Notes under the pieces: model-generated
The model's database searches: none
What the model saw: the letters and a program-made list of their open reading frames with translations, nothing else
What the model was told of the DNA's origin: nothing
Made by a program: the position numbers and the translations under genes
Assembly (NCBI RefSeq): GCF_001625195.1
Contig: NC_054391.1
Span: 4,909,157 to 4,973,156, forward strand
Reading direction: 5' to 3'
DNA from: Drechmeria coniospora
Taxonomy: Eukaryota > Ascomycota > Sordariomycetes > Hypocreales > Ophiocordycipitaceae
Length of the DNA: 64,000 nt
Part shown: positions 9,941 to 21,794 of the stretch, in pieces
How the letters are laid out: every line of letters starts with the position of its first letter
Position numbering within the stretch: position 1 is the first letter of the stretch

Positions 9941-12900
9941 CACGAGGAGCGCCCTTGAGAGGTGGGCTGAAGATGAGTGGCCTGTCCTTCTTTCGTATTT
10001 GCCTCGAGGGGAGAACAATACTGGGGCTTCGAGGTTGCGAGCTGAACGAAGGGATGAACGTGCTTTCTTTAGCAAGCGATGGCGGGCAAGTCGTTGGCAT
10101 TGAAATATCAGGTTATTGTCTCATCATCAGCATTGTGACCCAAACTCAAATTCGCGAATAATGCGTGTTTCCAAGTATGAAACAGGTGAACAGAGAGCAA
10201 AATAGAGTATCGAGAAGCAGAGGTCAAGCGGACGGTAGCTCTTTCCCTATTAATAGAACTCACTACTCACTCGCACCTGCTGTTTTCGTTGCGTCGCACC
10301 AGGTAGGCATCGCAATCAATAAGCAAAAGCTTCCATTCAGCGGAACGAAAGATGTGTGACAGAGATCAGAGAGTATAGAGCTCTATTTGTTCTACTACTT
10401 ATCAGGTAATCAACCTCCAATCTGTTCTGGAGAATTTTTGAAATTCGAACACGATGGCCAGAGACGTTGTCGTGGCAAACAACAACAAACTGTTGCCAAC
10501 GTTGCCAACTTGTGATGTTCCATCATCTTGGCATTGTTCAAGAGAACCGTCGTGCCATTTCAGTCTTCTCTCACTGGAGCACGGCTGGGAAACGAGCGCA
10601 ATGCAGGATGGTTATTACATGATTTCTTGTTATTGCTCCAGCCTCTGAGCGCAGACCTCCTTTTGTGGACGACAATGACCGGGAATGCTTCATACACGTG
10701 TACCCTCTCCACCGTGCATCCCCTCGGAGTGAGGAATCTATTCAGGCTGAAGTCTAATACAGCTGAACGCAAACAAGGCAGGTAAGTAGGAATATTACCG
10801 CACAGTAAATATGCTGCAATTTGTGCATGGACCGATTCGTAAGAGCTCACGTTTCGGCTTCGCACTATAACGGCAGTGAGAGCACATGATATGTTGCATG
10901 CGAAGCTAAATGCACGTACTTGCAGGGGACTTCCTCGGGGAATATCGTACGTGCCTACGGAGTACTAGTGCATTTAATTTTCGGATTACGATTACGTGCA
11001 GGTTGTTCCTGAGCATCTCCGTCTAAGTACTGGGGTATGTGCGTGAGTGTGTATGGTTGTGCCTGTTACACTGTGCGGTATACGTGTGTAAGTAGAGGAA
11101 TAACGCAACGATATGCATCCTTCCAGACGAAATTTGTTCAGTGTACACATGGTTGCAGGTTTCGCCTTGCATCACCACTGCGATTACGACGCGCGTGGAA
11201 GCAGAAACGTGCTACGTAGGATGCCCAGCTAAAGAAAGGTTGAGTGAGCGACGGGATGGCAGTATGCATGCTCGGAGTAGTAATAGGCCGATTTTTTCGA
11301 CATTAGATCCTTCGTTATTTCCCAGCTTTGTCAGTTCCCCTCTGGATTGGGTCGTCCGGCTCTCCATTATACACCTACAGGTAGCGTCATGATATGGCTG
11401 ATCAAAGAATAACTACAACATGCCAGTTCTACTTGCACAAGTAGGCAGGCACTATTAGTGCATTTTTTGACAACTGGACGCATTCATTACTTGTATCATA
11501 CCCTAGGATCGCAGCCGCACGAGCTAATGCATCGGCACATCAGCAACGTGGGAGCGGCTATTGGAACCATGTAGTTTATTGTCTGGTGGGAGCCGATGGG
11601 AATGAGGATTAGGAGGTGAGTGGTATCTTATGTTCTTCGTGAGACCGACTTAGTGTACCTCATCTGCGATAGAATACACCTAGACACGCGTTCTTCGTTT
11701 CCTAGGCAGACACACTTGATGTGTGTCTGCAAGTCGACAAATAAACAACGACCATGGCTCTGCCTATCACCACTTTGCCATCAACTGAGAATTCCTAATT
11801 ACCGTCTTCCCATTGCACCGGCGCCATCGTGCAAGGGAGTGCACCGCATGTAATAACATGTTTCTTGGCTAATCCACCTACAGTACATGTACTCGCCTGG
11901 TTCATCTTGGTTGTGGTTCATTCCCACTATTATTGTGAGCCGCCATTCTAGTGCCTGCAACAAGGGGCATAGGCGCCTGTTGAGGATGATGATGATAGGC
12001 GTAATCCGAGCTGTAGGTGCGTACACATGCTTGTTCGTAGATACCGACGGCCTCCGAGGGCGACCGCCGGCTTGAAAAATAAAATCCCAACATACTCGTC
12101 CAGGTGCGAAGAAGTTTTGCCACACTGCATGTGCTGTAGGAACGTTGATTTGTCGTCATCAGGAAGTGAGCAGCGTATATGTACTTTCGCGGGGCAACCT
12201 TAACCCGAGCAGCCGAAATGTAACCAGGAGCTGGACTGCTTGCACTAAGAATATCATCTATACTGGGGCCTGTCTCGATATGGCTTAATGCACAGTGTTG
12301 ATTAGAACGGACATTCCTTCCATCGAGTACCAATGAACCATGTTTCAAGGCGGTAGAAGACTGTGTCCATACTGTATTCCTTTGATCGTCACACCCAGCA
12401 TCATGACCAGGACCTGTACTCTCAGCGGCAGAACTTGATGCCCTAGCCTGAATCCATCCTCCATACCCTCCGGCCTAGGCATGCGGGAAGTCATCCGTTC
12501 ATGCTACGTAGCACGTTCCCGTCCTTAACGCTCGAATCCTTCATCTGGAAAAGGTGGACAATCTTAAGACGTCGTCGCCATGCCTCCTACTCGGTCCTTA
12601 TGCGGGGCCCCGATCTCCTCGGGCTCCATCATCCTCAACTGCAGCACGAGTCACCATTCATACCGTACATCGAAGGAGGTATCTAAAGAATCTTTACTCA
12701 CACACTTGGGAGCAGACCTACCATGGGTCGGCTGAGGTACCATTCAACGCAGAGCAGCGTTCAGCCTCGGTGGACGGACACCACAATGCGGGGTCCGGCG
12801 GGCTCCCAGTTGCACTACTTGCATCCTCAAAGTTGTTCAGCGTACTCCGTACGGAGTACTTGGGCGAGAATTGCTCATGTCCCAGTTCCGTAGGATTCCG

Positions 12901-13017
12901 CCCGCAATTTAAAGCCGCGGAGATGCCCATATTTTGTTTGGCGGATTGACATGAGGGCAGTGGCAAACCGTGCGAAAGATTCGAGAAGCCCAGGGAAACC
13001 CGACTGCCAAGTTCAAA
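9941..13017. other. 3.1-kb region without recognisable genes
   Basis: Codon usage and composition are unlike the flanking genes and only short unconvincing open frames occur. A perfect 18-bp palindrome, GTACTCCGTACGGAGTAC, lies at 12842-12859. Otherwise I see only sparse GTAC words and an ATG/GAT microsatellite near 11985. The 5' part is presumably the KAR5 promoter. Confidence 0.6.
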
Positions 13018-14075
13018 ATGCGACCGTACACTTGGGCCTTGCTATTGCTGCTTGGTGCGAATGCTGCCCCGAATTTGCCGCATGGTTCGGCTGCTGGGTT
13101 GACTCCCATCACCGACGATGGCAGCAACTTGAACCGACTGGAAAGCCGAAGGGTCAAGTTCAAGAAAGGCAAAGTGCTTATGCTGGATGAAATCCATACC
13201 AGAGCTGTCGACTCATGGACTGCTCGAAATGGCCTAAGCAAATGCAACTCGACGGCCCAGTCGATGGAATGCAAACTCACGCACAGGCAAAATCACAAGA
13301 TCGACATGTTGGCCGTGGTAACTAGCCTTGATAATGCTTTCGACGCCGGAACATGGGGGAATATTTCCGTCTCTTTTGCGAATGACGACATCAACGACCC
13401 TGATATCAAAATGGTCCAGGTTCTCGCAGAACCTCGCGGAGTCATCACTACAGTGGATCCTATTGATCTTGAGAAGGTATTTGGTAAAAAGAAGATCTCC
13501 ATCAACGAATTTTCGACGATAGGATTACATGCGACCAGCAATTCGGATAAATTTAGCGTCCGCGGTACGTCAGAAGCACCAATCTACTGCTTGCGATGGT
13601 GCATGCGTCTAACTTTGCCACACGTAGGCTTGACCCTGTTGGCGAGGCTTGCCGATTCCCCTGATTCTCATATTGGTTTGAGCATGACCAAGTATAGCGC
13701 TCTTAGTACTTGGTTTGCCGAAACTCCACTACGGAACAGCCTCGAGATGGTATGGAGCGGAAGGGTGGAAACGGATGATTGGAACGCAGTGTTTCAAAGC
13801 TTGTCCAGTACGTGGCCTATTGTTCATGGTTCATCCTGCTATGCTGCAACTTCTCCTATTCTTTCACACTCTCTCTCTCTCTTCACCAATCGTCACTCGC
13901 ATGCTAATGGATGAATGAATGATAGGTGTGAAGAAGCCGCCGAGGAACTGTGTAAGTCTCTCACTGCACTTCTGACCATTTCAGTCTGCTAACGAATTGA
14001 TAGTTCTTTTCAGTATGCTCCCACATAGCGATACACCCTACCACTCTATCAATGTTGTTTGCTAATCTTTCATAG
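13018..14075 (+). CDS. Secreted protein of unknown function, four exons
   Basis: I do not recognise the family. Proposed exons 13018-13564, 13628-13807, 13926-13951 and 14004-14075 encode about 274 residues. It begins with a clear signal peptide (MRPYTWALLLLLGANAAP), followed by a basic stretch (RRVKFKKGKVLMLDE). The middle has NNATWGNIS-like N-glycosylation potential (NIS, NST) and two Cys in KCNSTAQSMECKL. The 3' half carries SMTKYSALSTWFAETPL and EMVWSGRVETDDWNAVFQ. The last two junctions create a Cys-rich end (PPRNCFFSVCSH). Introns have good GT-AG ends and branch sites (TCTAAC, GCTAAT, GCTAAC). The first intron (63 nt) is a multiple of three and has no stop, so an unspliced form is also open. 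A second acceptor at 14013 would end the protein within four codons. It could be an effector-type secreted protein; function is not inferable. Confidence 0.62.
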
Positions 14076-15291
14076 CCTATTCAATGTCTGTTTACCTATT
14101 CATAGCAAAATTTCATCAGAACGTCACAGGTGGTCAGGAAATAGCCCCAGTGGCATGTTTTGTTTGTACTGGGCATCGCCTCAATACCAGTATTCACGTA
14201 CTGCTACATGAACATGAATAAGTAGATTTTCATTTGTTTTGGAGTGCCACGGCTACAGCACGTTGAATCTCGCGAGCCTTCAGGGTAGCTCTCGTTCATG
14301 GCCCAAGGATGTCGGCGCACTCAATTGGACAGTCGAAGGCGCCGCAAGCACGAATGGTGTAAGTAGGAAGCAAGGAAGGCAAGAAAGGGAGAGGCTTGAA
14401 CGTCCTCGCACAGTTTTGGTTCTGTCCCTTCACTCGTTGCGTTGCCTTCTTGGTCAGTGAATCCACCGCTAGGCCGGTACAGCGATATTGTGGCCAGTGA
14501 ATCCTTAGTTTCTGCATATTATTTACTGCTTACATGTAGTCAGTGCATCTGATACTGTATATGAGCGTAGTCGGTGAATGGACGCTGCTCTGCATTAGTG
14601 AATTAGTGATTAATTCCGGCGGACTGAGTAATAGTCCGAGGTCGGAGAGAAATTGCCATTTCTGGTTAGTGGCCACGAGACGAAGATGTCCATGAAATGG
14701 CCCGCGCACGACGAACTTTTGGTTGTGATCGAGCCTCCTTCAACATTGCCTCTGGCCAGCAGCCCGAACGCGCGCCCCAGCGACCGGCCGATGCGGTGGC
14801 TGGCTTCCCCTCATTTTCATCCCAACTTGCTGGTCAGAAATGTGTCACCTCCCCTCCCTTCCATCATTCACAGCCCATCCCACGGACGCGGCACGCTGCG
14901 GCATCGTGGGCCTGATGCCCTGAAGGCGACGTCGGGGCCGAGCAATCGATGAAAAGGCGCTGCTGTTATAAGACGGCCGCCGGTATAAAATGCTGAGCTC
15001 GGCGCGCATCGATCGCAACCCAGACCAGGAACCGAGGTGGCGACGAATCGCGAACGAGGCGCAACGCGTGGGTGAGCATTGCACAATTTTCCTCCCGTCG
15101 CCCCGGAAGCCTCGGCCGTGTCTGACGGAGCGGCAGACAGAAGCGAAGCAAAACAGGCCCTTGCGGGATCGACAGGCCACAGACGACGATCCGTCCCCGA
15201 CACCGACCCCGACACCGACCCCGACTCCGGCTCTGGAGCCCCAGGAGCCTGTGCGCCGACTGCAGGTCATACGGCGTCACCCCCACGCAGC
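14076..15291. other. Intergenic with promoter of the small Cys protein
   Basis: No coding potential is seen in 14076-14980. A TATA-like TATAAAA lies at 14984-14990. An imperfect 12-bp tandem repeat (CGACACCGACCC units) occurs at about 15196-15232, in the leader of the next gene. Confidence 0.5.
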
Positions 15292-15477
15292 ATGTGCACG
15301 CAGGTGGACAAGAGATGGACATGCGGACATGTTGGCTACTACCGGATCAAATACTGCGAGCAACTGTTCAAGGGCTGCAAGGGAACGTCGGAAAAGCACG
15401 AGATTGTGGACGAAGCGGAAGAGTGCGGCGACTGCCTTCGTCGAAGAACGCTCCCAAAGCCATTTGTGGCCAGGTAG
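15292..15477 (+). CDS. Small Cys-rich protein, 61 residues
   Basis: Hypothetical protein starting MCTQVDKRWTCGHVGYY. The Cys/His spacing (C2, C11-x-H, C20, C27, then C-x2-C near EECGDC) suggests a small zinc-binding fold. The frame stays open upstream to about 15079, but there is no ATG before 15292, so this start is chosen. It sits about 300 bp downstream of a TATA-like box. Composition (Lys/Glu-rich, single short exon) and the motif resemble short conserved hypothetical proteins of hypocrealean fungi, although I cannot name the family. No signal peptide or membrane segment is seen. A GTAGCG after the last Arg codon could be a splice donor, so a further exon is possible. Confidence 0.55.
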   Translation: MCTQVDKRWTCGHVGYYRIKYCEQLFKGCKGTSEKHEIVDEAEECGDCLRRRTLPKPFVAR

Positions 15478-16599
15478 CGTCGCATGTGAAAAATGGGGAA
15501 ACTTGGGCCGAGAGCAGAAGCCCTTTGTGGTAGCATCACTCGACTTGGTCAAGAAGCATGAAGGCAGTTGATTCCTCGACTTGTCGGTCTTGTGGGCCGT
15601 GTTTGCCAATGCGTTCATTGCACGAAGCGTTTCGTCCGGCCCATAGGTAGGAACCACTGATACGTTTGCTACGTCTCTCGAAACGTACATGATCTTTGAT
15701 GCTCAACCGTTTGTCCTCGTGCACTCCTTGGTGGATACGCTATGCTGGCGGGGACTGAGGAGGATGGGAGAGGATGAAGAAGGATGGAGACGAGGCAGGT
15801 AGTGTAGGATATTGGCTTGGCGAGTGCTGCTTCCGCCATCTGCCAACGCTCCCTGTTGGCGACGCACCATCCACAGCCGCGCGTCCAACAGAAACGATTG
15901 TGATACGGTCGACGTCGCTCCTCGTGTACGAGCGGTTGTGCGGCCATCCGCCCGATGGTGAGCGTCAGGAACGATGGCTCCGCCTACCATTGCCATTTCC
16001 CGCAGGATACGGAGTTCACGATCTAGCCGCGATGGCGCCACAACGTCGATGATTCCTCAACACGGTCGCTATGGAATTGGAGGCTGCTCATTTTATCCAG
16101 CTGCCGCATAGTCATGGTGTACGGCTGAGTTGCGGTTGCGTCATGTGCCGCGAGCTCGAACTGCGGTTTCGCCTAGTAGGTGATGAATACAAGTGTGCAG
16201 CCTATTCATACTCGTATTGATACCCTATTGTTGAAATGCCCTATTGTTGAAAGGGACGTGGCCGTTATCGGCGTAGTAACAAGATGCGACGTGCCAGGAG
16301 GTCGTCGGCTCCACGTCTCCTGGACACATGGTTAGTTATCCTGACTACTGTTGCGAAGTGAAGCTCTTTTTGGCTTGGCACCTACGAGTAAAACGATAAG
16401 GATGTATCGCCAGCTTCCTGTCCACTTCCAATGATCGCGAAGGTGCCACAACTAGGTCGTTATTAGTCGAGGAAGAGAATATAGAAACTTTGACCTGGGT
16501 AATACAGAAGTCTGATATTCTGGCCACTCGGCAGAACTGAATCGTAGCATGCTTGATGCAGCCACCGATGCACTTGCACGAATTTGGCAGTAAATGTAA
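15478..16599. other. Intergenic, nothing recognised
   Basis: This 1.1-kb stretch has only short, overlapping open frames with no family resemblance. No RNA gene or repeat was seen. Confidence 0.55.
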
Positions 16600-18745
16600 G
16601 TGAAGAATTTGACGAAGATAAAGTACATGTATACATGTACATGTATTTAATACAATGTACGGAGTACGGAGTACTGTACTCCGTACAACTAAGTACAGTA
16701 CTTAAGTCCGGAGTACTGAGTAGGTGTACTCCGTACTCTGGTCATACGGAGGGAGTACATGCAGTGTTTGTATTTACTGCACTGGTAACAACAACTAATA
16801 TATGTACTTACAAGCACTCCCTACTCTGTACTGCACTTACGGTAAGTACAAGTTCTCCTAAGTACAGTACATACTTAAACTTAAGTACGTTGTTTACATG
16901 TTTGGAGTACATCAATGTACAGTAAGTACAAACTCCTACGGTACTCTACCGAACTCCGTACAAGCAGCCCAGACCAGGCTGCCAAATCTGGCCCACAAAT
17001 GGCTGCCTCAACGGATATCGCTTTTGATGTGATGATGCACTGATGGATGACCTGCATGTCGGCGAGTACCGTGCTTACTGCCGGTTGTGCCTCCCGTGCG
17101 GACGAGGTTGAGCGGGCCAGGGCACGTCAACAACAGTCTTGTGCACCACCATTTCGAGGGGGTGCCTTTGGCCCCGATGGCTCTTCGTAAGCTTAATTGC
17201 AAAAGCCAGGCGCCTACAACTACGTATCACATTGCATCGTCGGATACGAAGGAGAGTACCTGTCGCTCTCGAATCTGACCCGTCAATCGTGTGTGTCGGG
17301 ACGGAGAGGCACTACGTACAACAACTAGTAACAACTAGTACCATTTGTGAGTGAAGTACCCGTAGAGTACGGAGCCCTGTAAGTACCAAGGTATTCTTAT
17401 TGGGCGGCCATGAAATACATGCGAGTACCGTAAGTAAGTACTTGCAGCACACTACGCCGTCCTTGCTGGAACATTCACAGGTGTATGGCATTAATTACCA
17501 CGTAATATTCTTTGCACCTTTCTGTCGATGGCTGAATGCCATTCGCTAGGTGACGTTGCTGCAAGGCTGATGGCCATTCAGCGAGTGAGCCAGCAACATA
17601 TTGGTCTATGCCGTTTCGGTTTTCGATCCGCCCCAGCCTTGTAAATCATACGACTTTTCCCCGTCACTGCATGGAGCTGGACGCAAATTTGCCGCCCCTT
17701 GAGCAAAGTCACGCCATTCGGGCGAGCCACGAGCAGGGACGGCTAGATAGCACCCGTAGAAGGAAGGGACAGCTCACCTTGTACCAAGAAACCGATGTCG
17801 TACTTTGTACGGTGCAAGCGCAGTAAGTACAGGTAGGTAGGTATACTTACTTACTTGTACTTGTACATACGAATTGATACTGCAAGGTACGCGGCCAGAA
17901 GTAGGTACTAAGATTACATGACTCCCAAGAATACTTGTACAAACCTACTTGCATAGTTGTAAGTAAGTACATGGCGTATTACCCCGTAATTCCATTTCAA
18001 CAGTGAATGCCAGTACTAATACTTGTACTCATACTTACAGTACTGTACTAGGTAGTTGCAAGTACAAGTTCACTTAAGTATTATTACATACTTGTAAGTA
18101 GGTGTGCAATTCCAGAGACGTAATCTTCCAGCCGCGCAATCCGAAAGCATCCGACTAGCTCCGTCACGTCCGTCCACCGCCCCAAGATCTGGTGGCCTTC
18201 ATGTACACTTACTGTACAAACATATCGCTAGTCCATTGTTCACTTACTTACGCCTACTGCACATGTATACGGAGTACACCTACTTGCATTCCGTACTGTT
18301 CAGTACGTGCATTTTTGCAGCCAGCGGGAGTACACACGCTCGAGCCTTGTACCACCATGACCCGCCATCCTTCCCATGCTGCGTTGGCAACATGCAAAGA
18401 ACAGGTGGATATTCAGGCTGCACAAGTACTGCACAAGTACTCGCTTGTATTTGCATGTCAACTTGTACGAGTGCAGTCAGTCCATGTACTTGCGGTACAT
18501 GTGTTCCTTGTTGCTGGGCGAATGATGGATCCGAATGGGGTATATCGTGACGATGAGTAAGTACGGAGTAAATACTGGCAATACAACTAACTACAGTACA
18601 AGCATTAATTACTACTCCGTATTGCGTAATACTCTGCAGTGTTTGTACAGCGCATGTGCCCCGTACTTGCTGTGCCACTCACTAACTACAGTAGTGCAGC
18701 ATTGCTGGGTGGTGCTGCACTGGCGTGTGCCTACAGGAGGTTAGT
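16600..18745. repeat. GTAC-word desert 1
   Basis: Dense clusters of short words built on GTAC lie at 16616-16975, 17390-17460, 17815-18110 and 18225-18740. The commonest are GTACTTGTAC, GTACATGTAC, GTACGGAGTAC, GTACTCCGTAC and (A)AGTACTTAC. Spacing is irregular, so it is not a simple tandem array. Direct and inverted copies are mixed; for example, two GTACGGAGTAC-type copies are followed at once by an inverted one at 16653-16687. Open frames here are stop-poor only by chance. Confidence 0.75.
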
Positions 18746-19519
18746 ACCGAGCAAGTATACCAAGGCTTGGCCTTGTCCCGACCTTGCTAGTGGGTATGGG
18801 GACTAGCTTGTCCAATTCGTCCTAACCTTGCCGATGCGACTTACTTACAGCAGACCCTCGAATTCCCGCTCGGGTGCACTATTCCCTACCATCCATGTAT
18901 CAACCGCTGGCTCGTTCTCGCATTTTCTAGTCGGTCGTTTTCTACGAACCGCTTTTCGCTCGCATCTTTACTTGTATGCAAGTACTCGCGCTTCTCCATC
19001 GCCTTCACCTTCCCAACAAACCCCTTGGGTCGGCGCACGTACAAAACCCATCCCGTCCATCGGCCGCTCCGTCGAAAGTCGCGTCGCTACCTCTCCGGAC
19101 TACTGATGAGACCTCTCAGCGTCTGAGCTAGCTGGCTGGCTCTGGACAACTCCGAACGGACCAACTGCGGACCGCCGACGAACAGACGAGATTGATCGCC
19201 GGATTGGCACCTTCTCCCCTCGCCGTGAATCAGTCCCTCCTCATCTCGCTCCTCGCCGTCCTCTCCCGTCCATCAACGGAGAGACGGACAGGTGAAGAGC
19301 TCCCTCCCCTCCCCCGCCCACCCGCTCGCCGCCCACCCACCCACCACCCTCTGGTCGACGACCCAGCATTCCACTCTAGCCAGCCGTTGTCCGACTCCGA
19401 CCCTGCTTGGCGTCGCACTCGCCGCCTGCTTGCTTCATCTACCCCAAACAAGGTCATCCGTCAGCCGCGCATTGAACGAGAGAGAGGAACGACGACGGCG
19501 CGTCCCCGCGTCCCCGACC
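18746..19519. promoter_or_regulatory. Upstream region of the bHLH gene
   Basis: GTAC words end near 18850. From there to 19500 the sequence becomes C/T-rich (CTCCTC, CCCTCC and CCCACC blocks at 19200-19350), as is common in leaders of expressed fungal genes. Long open frames here are overlapping and low in complexity. Confidence 0.4.
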
Positions 19520-21175
19520 ATGGACGACGATGTCGGCAACCAACTTGTAGACAGCAGCAAGCAGCAAGCCTCATCCGTTGTCTCTCCAGATTCAAACGCT
19601 GCCCAGCCGGTGCCGTTCTGGGATTCGTCCACACCTGGGTCCAGCTCGAGGATGAGCAACACCTTCGAATTCACCTCGGCCCCTTCGGAGGCTTCGATCC
19701 CCTCCTTCGATCCCGCCATTGCCGCATTCGCCGACATGTCCTTTATCCGCCCGTCGGGCCCTTCACCGCAATATGCCGCCCAGCAGCAGAAGGGCCTACC
19801 GGCAGGCTCCTCGCAACCGGAATGCTTCCACCGACGAGACCAACACGATAAGAAGCGGTTAAAACCAGATCCCGACACGCCGGCGTTGGACTCGATGGAT
19901 TACTGGATCAATTTCGATGGCGATCTGGACGAGATGGGCAGCTTCGAGATTGACTATTCCAACCGCAACGATCCCACGGGCCAAAATCGGTGAGTCGAAC
20001 CGACACCTCCTCTTGTCTTCTGCCCTCCTCCTGCACACCCACACCCCTTTGCTGACTCGACCGACCGACCAGAGCGGGCACGGCCGGGAGCACGATGCCG
20101 GGTTTGGGAAGCGGTCAGTATTCCGCGGCCATGGCACCGTTTAGGGAAGAGGACTTCATCGACGACACCGCCTTCGACCAAGCCCTCTCCGACGACGAGG
20201 ACCTGTTCGATTCAGCCCACCTCGGCGAGCAGATGTCCGAGATGGAAAAGTTGGCCCCTCCGCAGCCACCGCAGCCTCCGCCTCCGCTGCCGATGCTATC
20301 CGTCCCTGCGGTTGGGAAGCACCAAGCTCTTTACGCATCACCGCAGGCTTGGGATCGAGTCCAGCTTGGCATGCGACCGCCCATGGCGCCGAACGACATG
20401 CCGCGCCAGTTTCGACGAGACATTTGGGACGCACTTCCCCACGGCGCGAACCAGGTTCTCAGCCCCGAAGAGCAGCGGCGCCTGCTCGAAATCGCTCTCA
20501 ATACCGGCAGGATGCCGGGCAGCTTCATCCCCCCCAACGGATTTGGCATCGGGTTCGGTGCCGGGCTCGGCGCCCGCCCGCCCGCCGAGTTTGAAAAGCG
20601 TGCAGCCCTTACGGCGAAGCGACGGAGCAGTTCTGCGAGCGCGCCCAAAGCGGAAGAGTCGTCGGCGGATGGGAAGCGGAAACAACAGGACAAGAAGCCT
20701 GCCGCGACAAAGGCAGGGCCGTCCAAGAAACCGGGAGATCATGCAAAGCCTAAATCGGCCGACAGAATTGCCCATAATGACGTCGAGCGCAAGTATCGGA
20801 CCAACCTCAAGGACAGGATCGCAGAGCTGCGCGATGCTGTGCCGGCGCTACATTCGCCGGCGCACGAGGCCGAGTCGGATGGCGGATCTGGTCAGCAAGG
20901 TGCGGCCAAAGTGAGCAAGGTGCGTTCGCTCACTCCCCGACAACAAGGAAGCCCTTGCGAGTGCGGTAACTGACGTCACCCAGGGCACCGTACTGACCAA
21001 GGCCACCGAGTATATCCAGCTGCTGGAGCAACGAAACAAGGACATCATGACGGAACACCAGCAATTGGCCCGTCGTCTGCAGGCCTTTGAGACGCTATTC
21101 AACAGCGTCACTCGACCAGATCTCATGATGCCGAATCACAGCATGGCTCTTTTTGACCCTAGAGGCTTCTGCTGA
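19520..21175 (+). CDS. bHLH-leucine zipper transcription factor, SREBP type
   Basis: Nuclear DNA-binding regulator. Exons 19520-19989, 20073-20919 and 20984-21175 give 502 residues. The N-terminal 150 residues are acidic and disordered with a DYWINFDGDLDEMGSF patch that looks like an activation region. The middle has DMPRQFRRDIWDAL and PEEQRRLLEIALNTGRMPGSF, then a Lys/Ser-rich stretch. The bHLH starts at about residue 385: RIAHNDVERKYRTNLKDRI. It keeps the Tyr in ERKYR that marks SREBP-class basic regions. The loop is long and Gly/Ser-rich. Helix 2 is in the last exon (GTVLTKATEYIQLLEQ) and continues into a short zipper ending in LARRLQAF. No transmembrane segment follows, so it is not a membrane-tethered SrbA-type protein. 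Introns are 83 and 64 nt, GT-AG. It might control sterol, hypoxia or developmental genes; the target is unknown. Confidence 0.85.
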
Positions 21176-21794
21176 TGCGAGCCATCTCACGACACGAACC
21201 GCGCACGTACATATTCATCACCACTTCCAACCGGGCCAGACCTTTTCCGCCGCAGTGAACCGAGAACAACGCCTAGCATTGCAACTTTGAACGAAGCGTC
21301 TTGTGTATAATACAACGAGCATTGGGTTGGGCGAAATTTGCATCGCAAGATGGAACAGTATGAGAGGCGGAAGTAATGAACCAGACTCTACAGTACACTG
21401 GAAACGGCCAATACCGCACCGGGGGGGCGGCGGGCTCAGCCTCCGCATCGCCTATTACATGATTACGAGCAGCCTGCGTCGCAAATTTCCACCTTGACGG
21501 TCAAGCCAGCCGCATTTGTGAAGGACACCTTGGGTGTCGTGACGTCGATTTGGACCTCGACAACACTCCTGTACTTGCTGTCACCTTTCCGCACCCTCCA
21601 TGCTCACAGTGGGGAGTACGACGAATAGTCCTTGCCTCCGCAACACGCAAGGCCATGGGAGAATTGACACGGCCTAGAATTGGCCGGCAAAATGACGTGT
21701 CTGAATCGTATTCGTGCGCAGCCAGCCCTCAGCTGGTCGCCGTTGCATGGTGGTGCATGCCGTTGTGCTATACAGAAAGTAGCATGTGTATCGT
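21176..21794. other. Convergent 3' region between bHLH factor and ICP55
   Basis: Contains the 3' untranslated parts of two convergent genes. A run of eight G occurs at about 21421-21428. No other feature is seen. Confidence 0.6.

Noticed and set aside
18192..18560. Cys-rich small open frames in the GTAC-word regions as possible secreted peptides
   Set aside because: Cys and Tyr come from repeated TGTAC/GTACTT words read in any frame; no consistent start, signal peptide or codon bias.
16600..18745. CRISPR-like or tandem satellite array
   Set aside because: The repeated words are 8-11 bp with irregular spacing and mixed orientation; no constant repeat-spacer period, and the organism is a fungus.
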